From: Diplosphaera chodatii
Lineage: Eukaryota; Chlorophyta; Trebouxiophyceae; Prasiolales; Stichococcaceae
Assembly: GCA_032358165.1 (NCBI GenBank)
Contig: JAALGY010000019.1
Location: 2,232,001-2,296,000, forward strand
Direction of reading: 5' to 3'
Length of the DNA: 64,000 nt
Part shown: positions 24,310 through 35,502 of the stretch, one piece after another
Layout: each line of letters starts with the position of its first letter
Position numbering within the stretch: position 1 is the stretch's first letter
Translations under genes and position numbers: made by a program
Notes under the pieces: generated by a model
Seen by the model: only the letters and a program-made list of their open reading frames with translations
The model's database searches: none
What the model was told of the DNA's origin: nothing

Positions 24310-25118
24310 CTACTGCTTGTCATCGCACACTCTGCCTTCACCGTGCAAAAGCTTCAACATGAAAAGACGCACTGGAATGGGCAGGAAAGATGTGGCGTTG
24401 AGCTCAAGCCCAGCCGCCCGCGATGCCCGCCGCACATCCAGCACATGCTGTCGCAGCGCTGCATTCTCTCGCTGCATGCTCACAAACGCAAGTGAGCGTC
24501 CACGCTGACATTATTGTCGGGTACTATAGCTATACCCGTCCCGAACACTCTTTGCAAATGCTAGCAAGCCTCACCTCGAGCCGCTCATTGCCGACGCTGA
24601 GCTCGTAGATGATCTGCGTGTCAGAAGCACACAGCATCCTGCAACGCGTCTGCAGCCGTGTGCCAGCAAGCCTCGTCTGGTGCTGCTAAACGCATACTGC
24701 AGCAGCGCGCTGTGGCAAGGGGGCACCTTTTCATGCACGACCTTCCGCGCGTCCCTGCTGCTGTTGCGCCGGCTGGCGTTCCTGCTCTGCACGTCCAGCC
24801 GGCCGCCTGCTCGGATTTGCTGCCCGTGCCGGTGCGGCGCCCAGTCCGTCTGCTTGCAGAAGTCAAGGACTGTATTCGAGCACATGAAGCCGCACACTGC
24901 CACTGTGGGTGGTGCACTTCCTTCGTGGTGCAGGGACGGCCGACACGCACACGCCCATCAGGCAGTTGGCAACCCTGAAGGGTACAGACCTCATACCTCA
25001 GGGATCAGTCCTCAAGCTGTGCACTCACCGAGATGGTGAGGAACAGCAGCATCAGGACGGTACCCAGCAGCAGGGGGCGGGCACCGGGGTTGCCCGCCGC
25101 CCCCGCATGCATGAACAT
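24310..25118 (-). CDS. Small membrane-anchored coiled-coil protein, unrecognised
   Basis: I do not recognise this protein. Four minus-strand exons, all joining in phase 0, give 111 residues: 25118-25029, 24786-24742, 24613-24575, 24471-24310. Each boundary has a GT donor and an AG acceptor. Residues about 14-29 form a hydrophobic segment (PLLLGTVLMLLFLTIS) that looks like a single membrane span or signal anchor. A basic stretch rich in Arg/Ser/Asn follows, then a charged helix (IIYELSVGNERLE, RENAALRQHVLDVRRA) with coiled-coil character and the tail TSFLPIPVRLFMLKLL. The start Met is the first in frame after a likely acceptor, so an upstream exon is possible. It converges on the LHCII gene. 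A type II membrane protein or organelle anchor is an inference. Confidence 0.55.
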
Positions 25119-26567
25119 CTCCCTGCGGACCCGCCGCCAGCGACGGCGTCGGTGCCGGCACCGCCGCCGCTGCAGCCTTGGGCTGCCGAGTGCGCTGCGA
25201 TGCAGTTGCACACGGCGGCGACAGCTGCGCCTGTTCCGCTGAGGCCTGGCGTCTCTGCTTACCGCTGCAGATGCTGCACAGGCGGGCCGCGGCAGCCGCT
25301 GCTGTCCGCCTCTGACGCTCAAGCCTCAGCGCAGCGTGACGAGCCTTTGGATGCGCTTGGCAATGCGAGCCTAGCAGCGACTGCTGGTTGTGAGGGTGGC
25401 AATCGGCTGGCCGGCGCCGTCGTACATCAGTAAGACAGATCTGCATCGGCAACAGGCCCGCATCAAAGCGCAGAGGCGAGACGTGCTTTCACGCTCCGTT
25501 GCACTCTAGGTCCTGCCATTCAGCACAGCACGCTTGGTGTGCATGCATTTGACCACGATGGGTGTTGCGGGCGCTGCATGCAGCAAACGTGTGCAGCAGC
25601 ACACAGGTGTGACATGTTTCGAAGCTTTGCGCACCTGATACTCCACTCCTGTCCCGTGAAGGTGTTACCTACCCTCTGATATCAGTGTTTAGCGACCCCA
25701 GCATGACCTGGAAGCCCATTCCCTAACTAGAAATGTCGACGATGTGCAATCTCTTGCAAGCAGATCGGTCAGTGAGCCACCGCAGAAAGGGAACAGTAAG
25801 AAAGACGAGGTTTAGTGCCGCCAACGGCATGCTGTTGACATGCGCACCTGCGCATGAAAGTTTGGCCAAGGGTCTCTGCTGCAGGGGGGTCCCAGGTATT
25901 TCTGTGCACAGAGTGTGCAGGCAGTGCGGTGCCATCGACACGCTCTGGCCAGGGACAACATGGGGTTGCAACCGCGTTCTCTGGCGGCACCCTCGCACTT
26001 GACCATTACTATATATTAGCGCATCGTTGTCACGCTGGCGGGATGGCACTTGTACAACTCCAGCAGCACATGTGCTTCCGCTTGCATTTGTGTGCCCATT
26101 TGCATGGTGGGTACACAACTATCGCAATGCCGGGACGTAGGATCCCCAGGCGGCCTCACGCACGAAGCATTCATCGTGCACAAGGCCTTCACATGTGCAG
26201 CGTCACCCTACCATCCACAACAGTGACACACATCTCAAATCCGTACACACAAAGCTCACGCAAAGCAATTCACATCCAAAAATGCTGCTCACAAAAATTG
26301 GTCCGGCACAGCGCTGGACACACACAGCATATGTAGAGCTGGTCTTGAAGCGTGCAGTGCTTGCCTGATCTGCTGATGTTGCTGGGATGCTACAGTAGGG
26401 CGCAGGCGTCTTGATATCGCACATGTGCTGTTCTACCTACCCAGAATATACTGGGTATTCGCACTCAACATATTTGCTGTCCTGCCGCAGCCGGAAGGCA
26501 CTTGCCAGCGTGCGTGTGACCCCACATGCAGACACCTCCTTCAGGCTTCTTCTGCTGCTGCAGCCGC
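25119..26567. other. Intergenic region, no gene supported
   Basis: This stretch of about 1.45 kb separates the small membrane protein gene (5' end) from the aldolase gene (3' end), both on the minus strand. Open frames here lack consistent exon boundaries or recognisable motifs. It should hold the promoter of the small gene and the aldolase 3' UTR. Confidence 0.45.
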
Positions 26568-29500
26568 TCAGTACTTGTAGTCCTTTACGTACAGGGACTC
26601 GCCGGTGCCATTGGCAGTCTCTGAATCCAGCCTGCAGTGCAGCACGCGCTTCCCTGGACACACTGCGCTGATCTGTGGAGGACCCTGAAGCATGCTTCGA
26701 TGCAACCGCATTACTGATGCTCCCCGATTATATACGAGCTGCTTTCTGGCACAATCCCGCCCAGTGTAGGCACTGCTTCCGCATGGAATACGCCATGCTA
26801 CTGCAACCTCTCCTCAGCTGAGGCGGCCGCAGGTACATGCCTACCCTGAAACCTGCACTCACCGCCCCAGGGTGGCCAGGCTGTTGGCCTTGGCGCGCGT
26901 GAGGAACGCGTCCTGCGCCGCCTTCTCGTTCTCCGCCTTCCCGCCCCACGCCTTGAGCGCCGACGCCTGCAGCGCGCGGCCGTAGGAGAAGGACAACGCC
27001 CAGGGCCTGCGCACGTGCGGGGTTCAGGGCAGTTTGAACATGATGTGATTGACAACAGCAATGCGGCAGCCCAGTACCCCAGGCAGCAGACGCTGCGTGC
27101 AGCTGCTGTGAAAGCTTGTGTGATGTTCCAAGCAGCAACGTGTAGCGCTTATGCCGATAGCACCGTGCATGTAGATGCCACATGCATGGTTCTGTGCTGG
27201 CTGTGGTCGAGATCCTGCAACACGCACTTGTTGGTGCCGGCGATGACGTTCATGGCATTGAGATTGGCGGACGCCTCCTCCTCTGACTGCCCGCCCGACA
27301 GGAAGTGAACGCCTGTGCCAGTAGAGGGGTTGCTGTTACCCTGCCGGTGCTGGCACCAAGCCTGATGGCCATGCTCTGTCCTGTCGACGATGGATTTCAG
27401 GATGCGGCTATCACTGATTCACACCGTTCAAGCAGCCAAGGAGTAGGTACTTGATGTGGGCTGTTAGGGTACGGAGTCGGATGAAAAGTGATGATGGTAC
27501 AGTCGTCATATCAGGCTGACCTGGCACAGCGGGAGGCACGACACGCGTCAACGCCTTGTACGTGGCCGCGCCGATCTCCTGTGCAGATGCCTTCTGCCCA
27601 TCGACGCCAGACGTCACCTGCAGGAACGGCGGAAGGCAGTCAACACAGATCCAGTGCGATGGTTTGCCACAGCTTGCTCGGTGTGGTTCCTTTTGAATGC
27701 AGAACCTTGTGTGGCGCAGCTGCAGTACAAGCGGTGCAAAGTCACGATAGGCATCTGAAGACTGAGGTCCCGCCTGATGCACAGCGCACCATGTTCGGCT
27801 TCAGCAGCGTGCCCTCCAGCAGCACGTGGTGGTCCGACAGCGCCTGCAGGGCCCAGTACAATAAAGTTGCTTCACACTCGGTGGTGTGCGATGTGAGGGA
27901 AGCTCAAGTGCCAGAGTGCCAGCGCATGTGCATGCCCCCTGACGCAATCTGACCTGCTTCACAACCATTCTGAAGCTATCATGCAGCTGTGCAACCCACA
28001 TCCCGCATCTTGCCTGCAGGACATGCCAGCAGCATCATCTAATGGTGTCAGGTCCGTGCAGCAGATGGCCCACCTTGTAGCAGGCGGCCACAACGCGCTC
28101 GGTGACGGCGGCGCAGGTGTTGATGTCGTGCGCGCCGTCCATCAGGATCTCCGGCTCCACGATGGGCACCAGCCCGTTTTCCTGCAAAGGCAGGGCGCAG
28201 CTGCCTTTCAGCATGCAACATCCAAGCCGGCGCCTGAGGATGTTCTTCTCAACACCCCATGGGCATGGCGGGACTTGCGGGGAACCATCAGAACAGAGGC
28301 ACCCTGGCAGGAGGCTCCCAGGCCACCCCTGCAGCTGTTGCAAAGCGCTGTTGCAAAGCGCCAACTACAGCCTGCACATTGCCGATAGAGTAGCTTGATG
28401 GCCGCACTTGACAGATGGCGGCGTAGCGCGCGAGGCCGTACGCATTCTCGTGCACGCTGAGCTCGCTGGGCTGGCCGGCGCCGATCTTCAGCACCGCCCG
28501 CCACTTCGCGAACCGCGCGCCTCCCTTGTAGTAGTCTGCGCACCGCGCGCCCAGGCCATCAAAGCCCTGCGTGAAGCAGTGTTGATTGCAACTCCATAGT
28601 AACCATTCTCTGCCAGAGGAGGCCACATGCACTGAGGGTGCCAGTTGTCTGGCACATTCCTGCAGCTCTGGAGGTGACCGTGAACCACACTGCAGTCTAA
28701 CTTGGTAGCAGGTGCTGCAAGCGCTTGAGCAGCAGCCGCATGTCCTGTGCTTTCTGACACCTCCACAACGGTTTCATTCAGATCTGCAGCGGACATGGGT
28801 CATGACACTAGATCGACGGTATGTCGTCTGTGAAGGTGGGGCGGGCACCTGCACAGTGGTCTCGCCACCGGTGCCAAACAGCGGCTGCACGCCCTTGTCC
28901 ACCCTGAAGCAAGTTTCCCTTTGATTTGTGCTCATTTGAAGCTTGATCGCACACCTGCACGGTGGTCTCGCCGTCGGTGCCGAACAACGGCTGCACGCCC
29001 TTGTCCACCTTGATGCCCAGCAGCACGCCCTTGTCCTGCAGCTGCTTCACCAGCGGCGTGCCGTCGTCCATCTTCTGGTACAGCGTCTCCTCGTACAGGA
29101 TCTGCGCCGAGCAGCATCGAGCAGCCGCTGATGAACGGCCGTGTGACACCAGCACGGCCCAGGCGCATCTGCTACATGATGCAAGGATCTGACAGGGTCG
29201 TGACGACACTTGCTCCAGCCGCGGCAGATCATTTGATCAAATGAGCGCAGCAGCTGCAGCAGCAGCAGCCGCAACGGCTGAGGCCACTGGCCAGTGCTGG
29301 TTTATGATCGCACCACGCCGCTGATGTACTTCTCGATGTCGGGGGCGCTGAACAGTAGGTTGCGCAGCGCCCGCCGGTTGGGCTCCTCGTTGGCAACGCC
29401 GATGCTGGACAGCTGCAGTCAAGCAGTTGTCGTGCGTTGCCTTCAGCAGCGCGAAGGACATCTGGCTCTCTGCGGACTGTGCACATCCAACGGCGCAGCT

Positions 29501-29927
29501 ATCCCAATGCGTGTGCAACGTGCTTGTTGTTGTTCCATTGCTGATGCGCTGGTTAGAAATTCAGCACATGCAGGCGGAGATTGATCACTCGCATGGCGCA
29601 CCCGCTTGCCGATGGTGCCGGTGGACTCATCTGCGGCTAGAATGCCTGCAGCAGGATCAGCAGCAGGTCAAAGTCTTCCGACATCGGAAGGGAAGTGCTT
29701 TTGCATTCCATCGCAACATGCCCAATTGCCGAGTCACCCGAGATCGTCCCCATACTATCCAATGAACTTGCACCACTCAGTTTGCAGCAGATGGCGCAAA
29801 GCCTGTACCACACTATCAGAGAGCATGAAAGCGCCTCACCCTTGCCGGCAGCGGCAATTGCCTTTGCCGTTTTCTGCAGTTCCTCATGATACTTGCCGCG
29901 GAAAGCGTTACCGTCCGTTGCCGCCAT
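26568..29927 (-). CDS. FBA: Fructose-bisphosphate aldolase, class I
   Basis: The enzyme reversibly cleaves fructose 1,6-bisphosphate to dihydroxyacetone phosphate and glyceraldehyde 3-phosphate in glycolysis, gluconeogenesis or the Calvin cycle. Eleven minus-strand exons chain in phase to 362 residues: 29927-29840, 29645-29602, 29412-29314, 29101-28955, 28566-28408, 28181-28074, 27843-27790, 27617-27521, 27312-27228, 27006-26863, 26631-26568. Landmarks are [57 protein letters not shown] (Schiff-base Lys), [14 protein letters not shown] and [13 protein letters not shown]. It ends in the conserved VKDYKY with the functional C-terminal Tyr. The start [13 protein letters not shown] leaves no room for a long transit peptide, so a cytosolic form is favoured unless an upstream exon exists. 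The intron after 28955 carries a degenerate copy of the preceding exon end. Confidence 0.95.
28845..28910 (-). repeat. Degenerate intronic copy of the 3' end of aldolase exon 4
   Basis: This 66-bp stretch matches 28951-29016 (end of exon 4 plus donor) with 58 identities by eye. A GT donor and upstream AG are still present, but inclusion as a 55-nt exon (28903-28849) would shift the frame, so it is treated as non-coding. Confidence 0.85.
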
Positions 29928-30226
29928 GCCTGCCACACGGGTTGTGATATAGAGCACACGATCACACGATGCTGAAGCAGTGGTTACTTGCTGCACGCGG
30001 TCGGGTTGAACGTGTGTTTGGTGCGCACAAAAATCTGAGGATATATTGCTATAGTTACTTCCACGATGAACCACCTAGTACTGTTAGGAATCCAGCATCT
30101 TGGCTGAGGCCAAGGACTACCAGTCCAGGATGAGGCAGATCGATTCGCCCATGCGCGCAGCGGCCAGCGCCGATCCAGACGTCCGCAGCCTTGCACACTC
30201 CCGCGTAGCAGCAGGCAGCAGCCGTC
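29928..30226. promoter_or_regulatory. Possible bidirectional promoter for aldolase (-) and LHCI (+)
   Basis: Only 299 bp separate the two divergent start codons. An A/T-rich segment with a GATATATTG core lies at about 30039-30054. Both 5' UTRs and both promoters must fit here unless one gene has an upstream non-coding exon. Confidence 0.5.
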
Positions 30227-31042
30227 ATGGCAGCCACCATGATGTCCAGCAAGTCGCTGCTCGCGGGCACGCCGGTGCAGGCTGCTCGCCCCTCAGCACA
30301 GCGGCCTGCTGCCCGCTCTGGCGTTGTCGTGCGCGCCGCCGATCGGCCGCTCTTCATTCCAGGCGCCCAGCCGCCGGAGTACCTGGACGGATCCCTGGCG
30401 GGTGACTACGGGTGGGATCCCCTGGGTCTGGGTTCTGATGAGACCGCGCGCCGCTGGTATCGCCAGAGCGAGCTGCAGCACGCACGGTGGGCCATGCTGG
30501 GCGTCGCCGGCATCCTGGTGCAGGAGATCACGCGCCCAGACGTGTTCTGGTACACAGCCGGCGAGCCGAAGAACCTGCCGGACCTGTACTTTGGTCCCAA
30601 CGGCGTCAACCTCGGCGGCCTGCTGGCGTGGGAGTTCCTGCTGATGCACTGGGTGGAGGTGCGCCGCTGGCAGGACTACAAGAACTTCGGCTCGGTGAAC
30701 CAGGACCCCATCTTCAAGGGCAACTCAGTTCCCAACCCGGAGATGGGCTACCCCGGCGGCATCTTTGATCCGTTCGGCTTTGCGAAGGGCGACTTCAAGG
30801 AGCTGCAGACCAAGGAGATCAAGAACGGCCGGCTGGCGATGGTCGCGTTCGCGGGCTTCACGCTGCAGGCACAGGCGACCGGCAAGGGCCCGCTGGCCAA
30901 TCTGTCGGACCACCTGGCGTCGCCCTTCTCCAACAACATCACCACCAACATCGGCAGCTGCAAGCTCCCGACCAGCGTTGACATCCAGGGCATCACCCTC
31001 CCAATCACATGCCTGTGGCCCGGCCAGCACGGCGCTCTGTAA
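30227..31042 (+). CDS. LHCA: Light-harvesting chlorophyll a/b protein of photosystem I (LHCI), intronless
   Basis: This is a thylakoid antenna protein of photosystem I encoded by one uninterrupted frame of 271 residues. The N-terminus (MAATMMSSKSLLAGTP, rich in Ala/Ser/Arg) is a plausible transit peptide ending near VVRAAD. Helices are marked by [33 protein letters not shown] and KEIKNGRLAMVAFAGF. The segment GSVNQDPIFKGN followed by GYPGGIFDPFGF resembles the Lhca4-like branch. The helix B ligand position reads His (LQHARW), not the Asn that gives Lhca3/4 their far-red chlorophyll. The roughly 30-residue tail after NLSDHLASPFSNN is longer than in land plants. The stop TAA lies inside a good donor-like sequence (CTCT|GTAAGT), so a spliced longer C-terminus is conceivable. 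Confidence 0.92.
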   Translation: MAATMMSSKSLLAGTPVQAARPSAQRPAARSGVVVRAADRPLFIPGAQPPEYLDGSLAGDYGWDPLGLGSDETARRWYRQSELQHARWAMLGVAGILVQEITRPDVFWYTAGEPKNLPDLYFGPNGVNLGGLLAWEFLLMHWVEVRRWQDYKNFGSVNQDPIFKGNSVPNPEMGYPGGIFDPFGFAKGDFKELQTKEIKNGRLAMVAFAGFTLQAQATGKGPLANLSDHLASPFSNNITTNIGSCKLPTSVDIQGITLPITCLWPGQHGAL

Positions 31043-31405
31043 GTGCGCAGTCTTGCACACACGTGAAGTGGGGGTGCAATGGTGGCAGTTGGCAGCACTT
31101 GTTGGAGGACGCACGCACTGATTACAGAGCAGCCAGTTTGACCTCCAAAAGGCGGCAAATCCCAACGTCATGCACATGCCTGAAATTATCGAGTTGGATG
31201 TTTTGAGCGCCAAACATTCAGGACATGTGCATGCCTTATGTAACTTGGACTGACGACCAGCCGCCGTCAGTCTTGGCAAGGCAGAAGACCTGATACAAAC
31301 ATCGCCTGCTATACCTACACGTTCTCACATCAAACAACTTGCAAGGAAGTCTACATGTCCAGTAGCATCTATCTTTGACACATGAAATCACCATCGATAT
31401 TGAAA
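31043..31405. other. Convergent intergenic region
   Basis: This lies between the 3' ends of the LHCI gene (+) and the Q-rich gene (-). A TGTAA at about 31235 could be the LHCI poly(A) signal. No exon is supported. Confidence 0.4.
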
Positions 31406-34400
31406 TCAGACGGTGGGTCTGACTGCTGTTGCCGGCAGCACAGCAGCACAGCCCCTCGCTGACAGCTTGCGGCCCCGACTCAGCATGTACGCCTCTGCTG
31501 CGGACGTCGGCGGGGGCTTGATGCCCTGCAGTACATCAATGAGCTGCTCTGCTCGTCAGTGCGACGCAAGCTACTGCTAGTTCAGCGCAGTTCACAGCAA
31601 ATGGTGCGGTGCTGTGGCAGACCGTGTGTACATCCGAAACCTGCGGCATGTGAGGGCATGGCGGCACACTCAGAAGCGCAGCTGCCCAGCATCAAGTCTG
31701 CTGGGTGCCATTCAGGACTGCATGCTCACAACAGGGACTGCACACTGCAATGTCGTTGTCTGTAGGGTTTACCAAGGTACCTGGGCATCCATGGACGAAA
31801 GCAGCGAGGCCAGGCGCGCGCTGAGCTCCGCCACCGCAGGCCATGCAACATATGCGCCCCCCTGCGCTTTGGCACCTGTAAGCCCGCTGCTGCTGCCGCT
31901 GGCTGCCGGCCATGCTGCAGCTGGCGCTGGCTGCTGCTGCTGCTGCGGTGGGGACCTCAGCAGGCCGGGCGGCAGCGCTGCGGGCATGCAGCTGTCCCCA
32001 TGGCCTGCTGCGCCGCAGTCAGCGGGTTCTGAGGCGGGGCTTCCCGGGGCGACACCTTGCGCACCCGTTTGTGTCGGCGTCGGCTGGTGGTATGGCGGCG
32101 GCGTCAGCATCTGGTGGCCGGCGCGTGGCATGCTGCTCCAGGCCGTGGCTGCGGCTATGCCGCCACTACTGCTGGCTGGAATGGCGCCGCCGATATCCTG
32201 AGCAGCTGCCCGTGAGGCAGCGGCTGCAGGAGCCGACGGCAAGTGGGGCCCTGCAAACCGGGAGTCGCTTCCCTGCTTGCTGAAGTATACTGAGCGCGCA
32301 GCTGACCCTGGATATTGGCTTCACCAAAGTCGAGTGAGCTGCAAGGGTGGTGCTGCACAACAGCATGCTGTTGGGAAACAGGGATGATCAAGTCACATAG
32401 CACATTCACCTCCCAAAAAACCGGCCACCCACCTGTCGACATGTTGAAGCGTGCGAGCCAGCCGGCCACCGGCAGCGGCGGCGCCTCCCCCGCAGGCTGC
32501 TGGTTTTTCACTGCTGCTGCCGCTTCAGCCGGCGCAGCACCTGCCACAACAGCACATAGATTTGCCGCGCAAGAGCGGAGCCGCCATGCACCATATGTGA
32601 TGCCACAGTGGCAGGGATGTGTCTGGAGACAAGCATCGTGTACACACGCCTGCCATGCCTACGCTGCTGATTGTCCCATCTCAAAGCAGCAACACTCCAT
32701 GCGCCTGCATATACAAGTGCTGTCAGCAGCAAAAAGCACTCATAACACCTGCTGTGCCGCTGGGCGCAGCCTCTGGCGTCCGAACAAGGTGTGACCTTGC
32801 AGCAATGGCGCCACTAAAACTGTTGCTGCCAGAGCTCCCGCTGTTGCTGGAGGGGGTCGTGGCGTCGGCCGCAGCACTCGCACCGCTCGTGGGACTGTCA
32901 ATGCTGGCGGCCTGGGACCGCGCGGCTCGGGCGCGCTGCTTGGCCAAGCCCTGCCAGCGAGCCGGCAGCGATGCGGGCGTGACTTCCTGCTGCCTGCTGC
33001 CGCCCTGCGCCGCTTCCTGCTGCCCCCCGCTGCCCTCGCCGCCGGCAGCAGGCGCACCACCGACACTGCCGGGCAAGCAGCTGGGTCGCTGGGCTGCCGC
33101 AGGAAACGTTGGCAGCAGCAGCGGCGGCGGCGACAGAGGCTGCGGGCCTCCTGCGCTGGTCTGGCTGAAGGACTCCTGCGACATGTGCTGTTGGCTGCAG
33201 CCGTGCGGCTGGAGCAAGGTGCACTGCGCCGCAGCCTCGTGTAAACCGCTGCGCTGAGCCGCAGCTGTTGCTGCAGCCGCCTGCCTGCGGCGCGCCATCG
33301 CTGCGTAGCCATACTGGCCGGTGTCTGGCGGCGAGTCCTGCCCCGCAGCGTGTGCGGGATTCTGTGCTGCACTCCGCTGCTGCGCATCCCACTCTGGGGT
33401 GGTCACAATAACACTGCCGTCGCGCGGCACGGGCGGGGCCTGTGACGATTGCCATCGTCGCTGCTGCTGCTGCTGCTGCTGCCGCTGCTGCTGCTGCTGC
33501 TGCTGCTGCCGGTGATGCCACGCACGCTGCTTGCTGTCATCGACGCTGCTGCTTCTGTGCGGCTGCGCAGCAGCTGAAAGGGAGGCTGAAAGCCGCTGCG
33601 GCGGATGCTGCGGGGTGGGCATTGGGGTGGACAGCTGCCGAGGCTCGCCGCCTTCGCTCTCGACACTGGGCTGCCGCCACCCGGTGCCCCCCTCAGCTGC
33701 ACCCTGCTCCCGGGAGTCAGCAGCCAGCGGCGCAAACTGCCGGCTGACTCTGCCGCCGCCGCCGACGAGATGCGGTAAGCTGCGGAGCGCATCCGCAGGC
33801 GCGCCCCCACCAGCAGCACCATCGTGCGAGCTGTACAAGCCTACTGTGCCGCAGGCAGATGGGCGATGGTCTGCTGTGCTGCGGCCTGAAGCGTACTGAT
33901 CTGCAGTGCTGCGGGCTGATGCGTAAGCCGAGAACGGCGTCGCGGGCAGCTGCCACACCTGCGAACACGATGATCAGGCTTGATGGCCAGCAGTTTCCAG
34001 CCTGTGTGCATTACCTCCTTTTGACCCAACAGAGAAGCGCGTCTTCAAGATGTCCCTGCAGCATCACACACGACCAGCAGCGAAATGCATGCTCATGTAC
34101 CAACTCGTCACCATGACCAAACCCAGACGTTTACCTGTTCTGATCCGGCGCCGTCCGACCGAACATCCCAGCTGCCCTGCGCCGGCGGAGACACCGGCTG
34201 CATGGCTGACCGCCGCCGCCGTGGCAGCAGCCCTGGCGGCGTGGCCCGCGGCGTGGGCGCCCCGTCTTGATGCTGGAATGGAGACCGCCGTGCGCCGTCT
34301 GCAGCAGCTGCTGCCGCGGCCGCTGCAGGACTGCTGCGCTGCCCGGTAAGTTCGGCACGCTGCTGCAGCTGCTGATTTTGCAGTATGTCGGCCGAATCCA

Positions 34401-34611
34401 GGCCTGCGCCATGCTGTCCGTAACCCATTTGCCTGGGGCTCCAGCTGAGCTCGTGACACGGCATGCGTGCCAGATGTTGATCGCCGCCACCATCACTGCC
34501 GCTCTCGTCACGCCAGCTGTGACTCCCCGGTTCCCAGGCATTTGCAGGCTGCTGCGCGACCGCCGGCGTGCTGGCGTGCTGCTGCAGCAGCGTCGGCAGA
34601 CGATCCGCCAT
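31406..34611 (-). CDS. Large Gln/Ser/Pro/Ala-rich low-complexity protein, function unknown
   Basis: I do not recognise this protein. Proposed minus-strand exons are 34611-34135, 33958 to about 32830, about 32529-32436, 32250-31781 and 31525-31406 (stop 31408-31406). The joins after exons 1, 3 and 4 are in phase, while the boundary after exon 2 is uncertain. The first exon begins MADRLPTLLQQHASTPAV and is rich in Gln, Gly and Asp. Exon 2 contains two long Gln runs split by Arg, then Ser/Pro/Gly-rich sequence. Exon 4 ends with a short helical motif VAELSARLASLLSSMDAQ, and the final exon gives GIKPPPTSAAEAYMLSRG. No enzymatic domain is visible. The composition fits a disordered regulatory or RNA/chromatin-associated protein, but that is inference. 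A start upstream of 34611 is possible. Confidence 0.55.
33460..33511 (-). repeat. CAG trinucleotide repeat encoding polyglutamine
   Basis: The plus strand shows a (CTG)n tract broken by GCCG. Read on the minus strand it encodes a run of seven to eight Gln on each side of an Arg in the Q-rich protein. Confidence 0.8.
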
Positions 34612-34865
34612 CGCTGCGGTGGCGCTGGTGAGTCGGGCAGCTTCGACGCTCGATGACACCAAGCCTGGGCGCAAATGCACACCCATAGAAACGTGGAACC
34701 GCTCAGGCCTGGCCAACGACAGCCAGAGCATCAGGCCAACTGGCGAGAGCACGACATGATGGAAGCCTGGTTTGCGACTCACCAGATGGAAAGGTTTCTA
34801 GTAAAACTGAGTCGGCACCAAACTTTTAACGATTCGAATCGATTCCAGACTGCAGTGGGCTGACC

Positions 34866-35143
34866 ATGGAGAACGACCCGGGCGCTGCACGCCCGGCTTG
34901 GTCAGCCTCGGCATCCCCAGTGTCCGGCTCTGGTTCTCCTGACCGTGTGCGAATATGCCGCACAAAATCGGTTACCCTGGTAGCAGACCCTCTTGGTGCA
35001 AGTACCACAACCAAGTTGACATATTTTCTGCACGCGGTAAGCAGGTGCTCATCGTTCAATTTTCGAAGGCATTACTCGGCGGTACATCGGCGGAATCTGC
35101 TATGCAGGCTCATTCGGGGTGCTGCAATCTTGCGAAGCCTTGA
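34866..35143 (+). CDS. Possible small two-exon protein, weak support
   Basis: An ATG at 34866 opens a 57-codon frame (MENDPGAARPAWSASASPVS start) that ends at a strong GTAAGC donor (exon end 35036). Joining to an acceptor at 35107 gives eleven more residues and a stop at 35141-35143, 68 residues in all. The Ser/Pro/Gly-rich start and TKSVTLVADPLGASTTTKL look protein-like, but no family is recognised and the second exon is one of several choices. The gene would converge on the p25-alpha gene. Confidence 0.25.
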
Positions 35144-35502
35144 ATGCTGGCGGACCGGACCGTACGTCTACACACTCACACTTGATATTGCTGAAACCAC
35201 ATACCAACGCTGCTCGTGCCAAACGTTCTTTTCACAAGTGTAGGCTGCTGTCACGTCTTTGTTTGGCGGACATAGGTAGCAAGTGCAGAGGCGCATGGTG
35301 CAGCGCTGCAATCTGACAGTCTGTCGCGTTGTTGACCCTCAGTTCTCCCTCCAGATGAGAGTCGAAAATGAGTGCGCTCGCTTTCGATGTTGCTGTCCCG
35401 TCGTCATCAGAGTTCAATCAGAGTTCAATGTACTGAATGGCGCCCTCCGCCATAGGCTGCCAAACGTGCTGCCGTTTGCTCCCCTGCTTCCTGTCGCCCT
35501 CC

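Noticed and set aside
24909..25433. Plus-strand open frame of 174 codons opposite the small membrane protein gene
   Set aside because: Composition and lack of splice partners suggest a shadow of the minus-strand exon and its flank.
28845..28910. A genuine alternative coding exon of aldolase
   Set aside because: Inclusion would add 55 nt and break the reading frame, and the copy repeats residues already encoded by exon 4.
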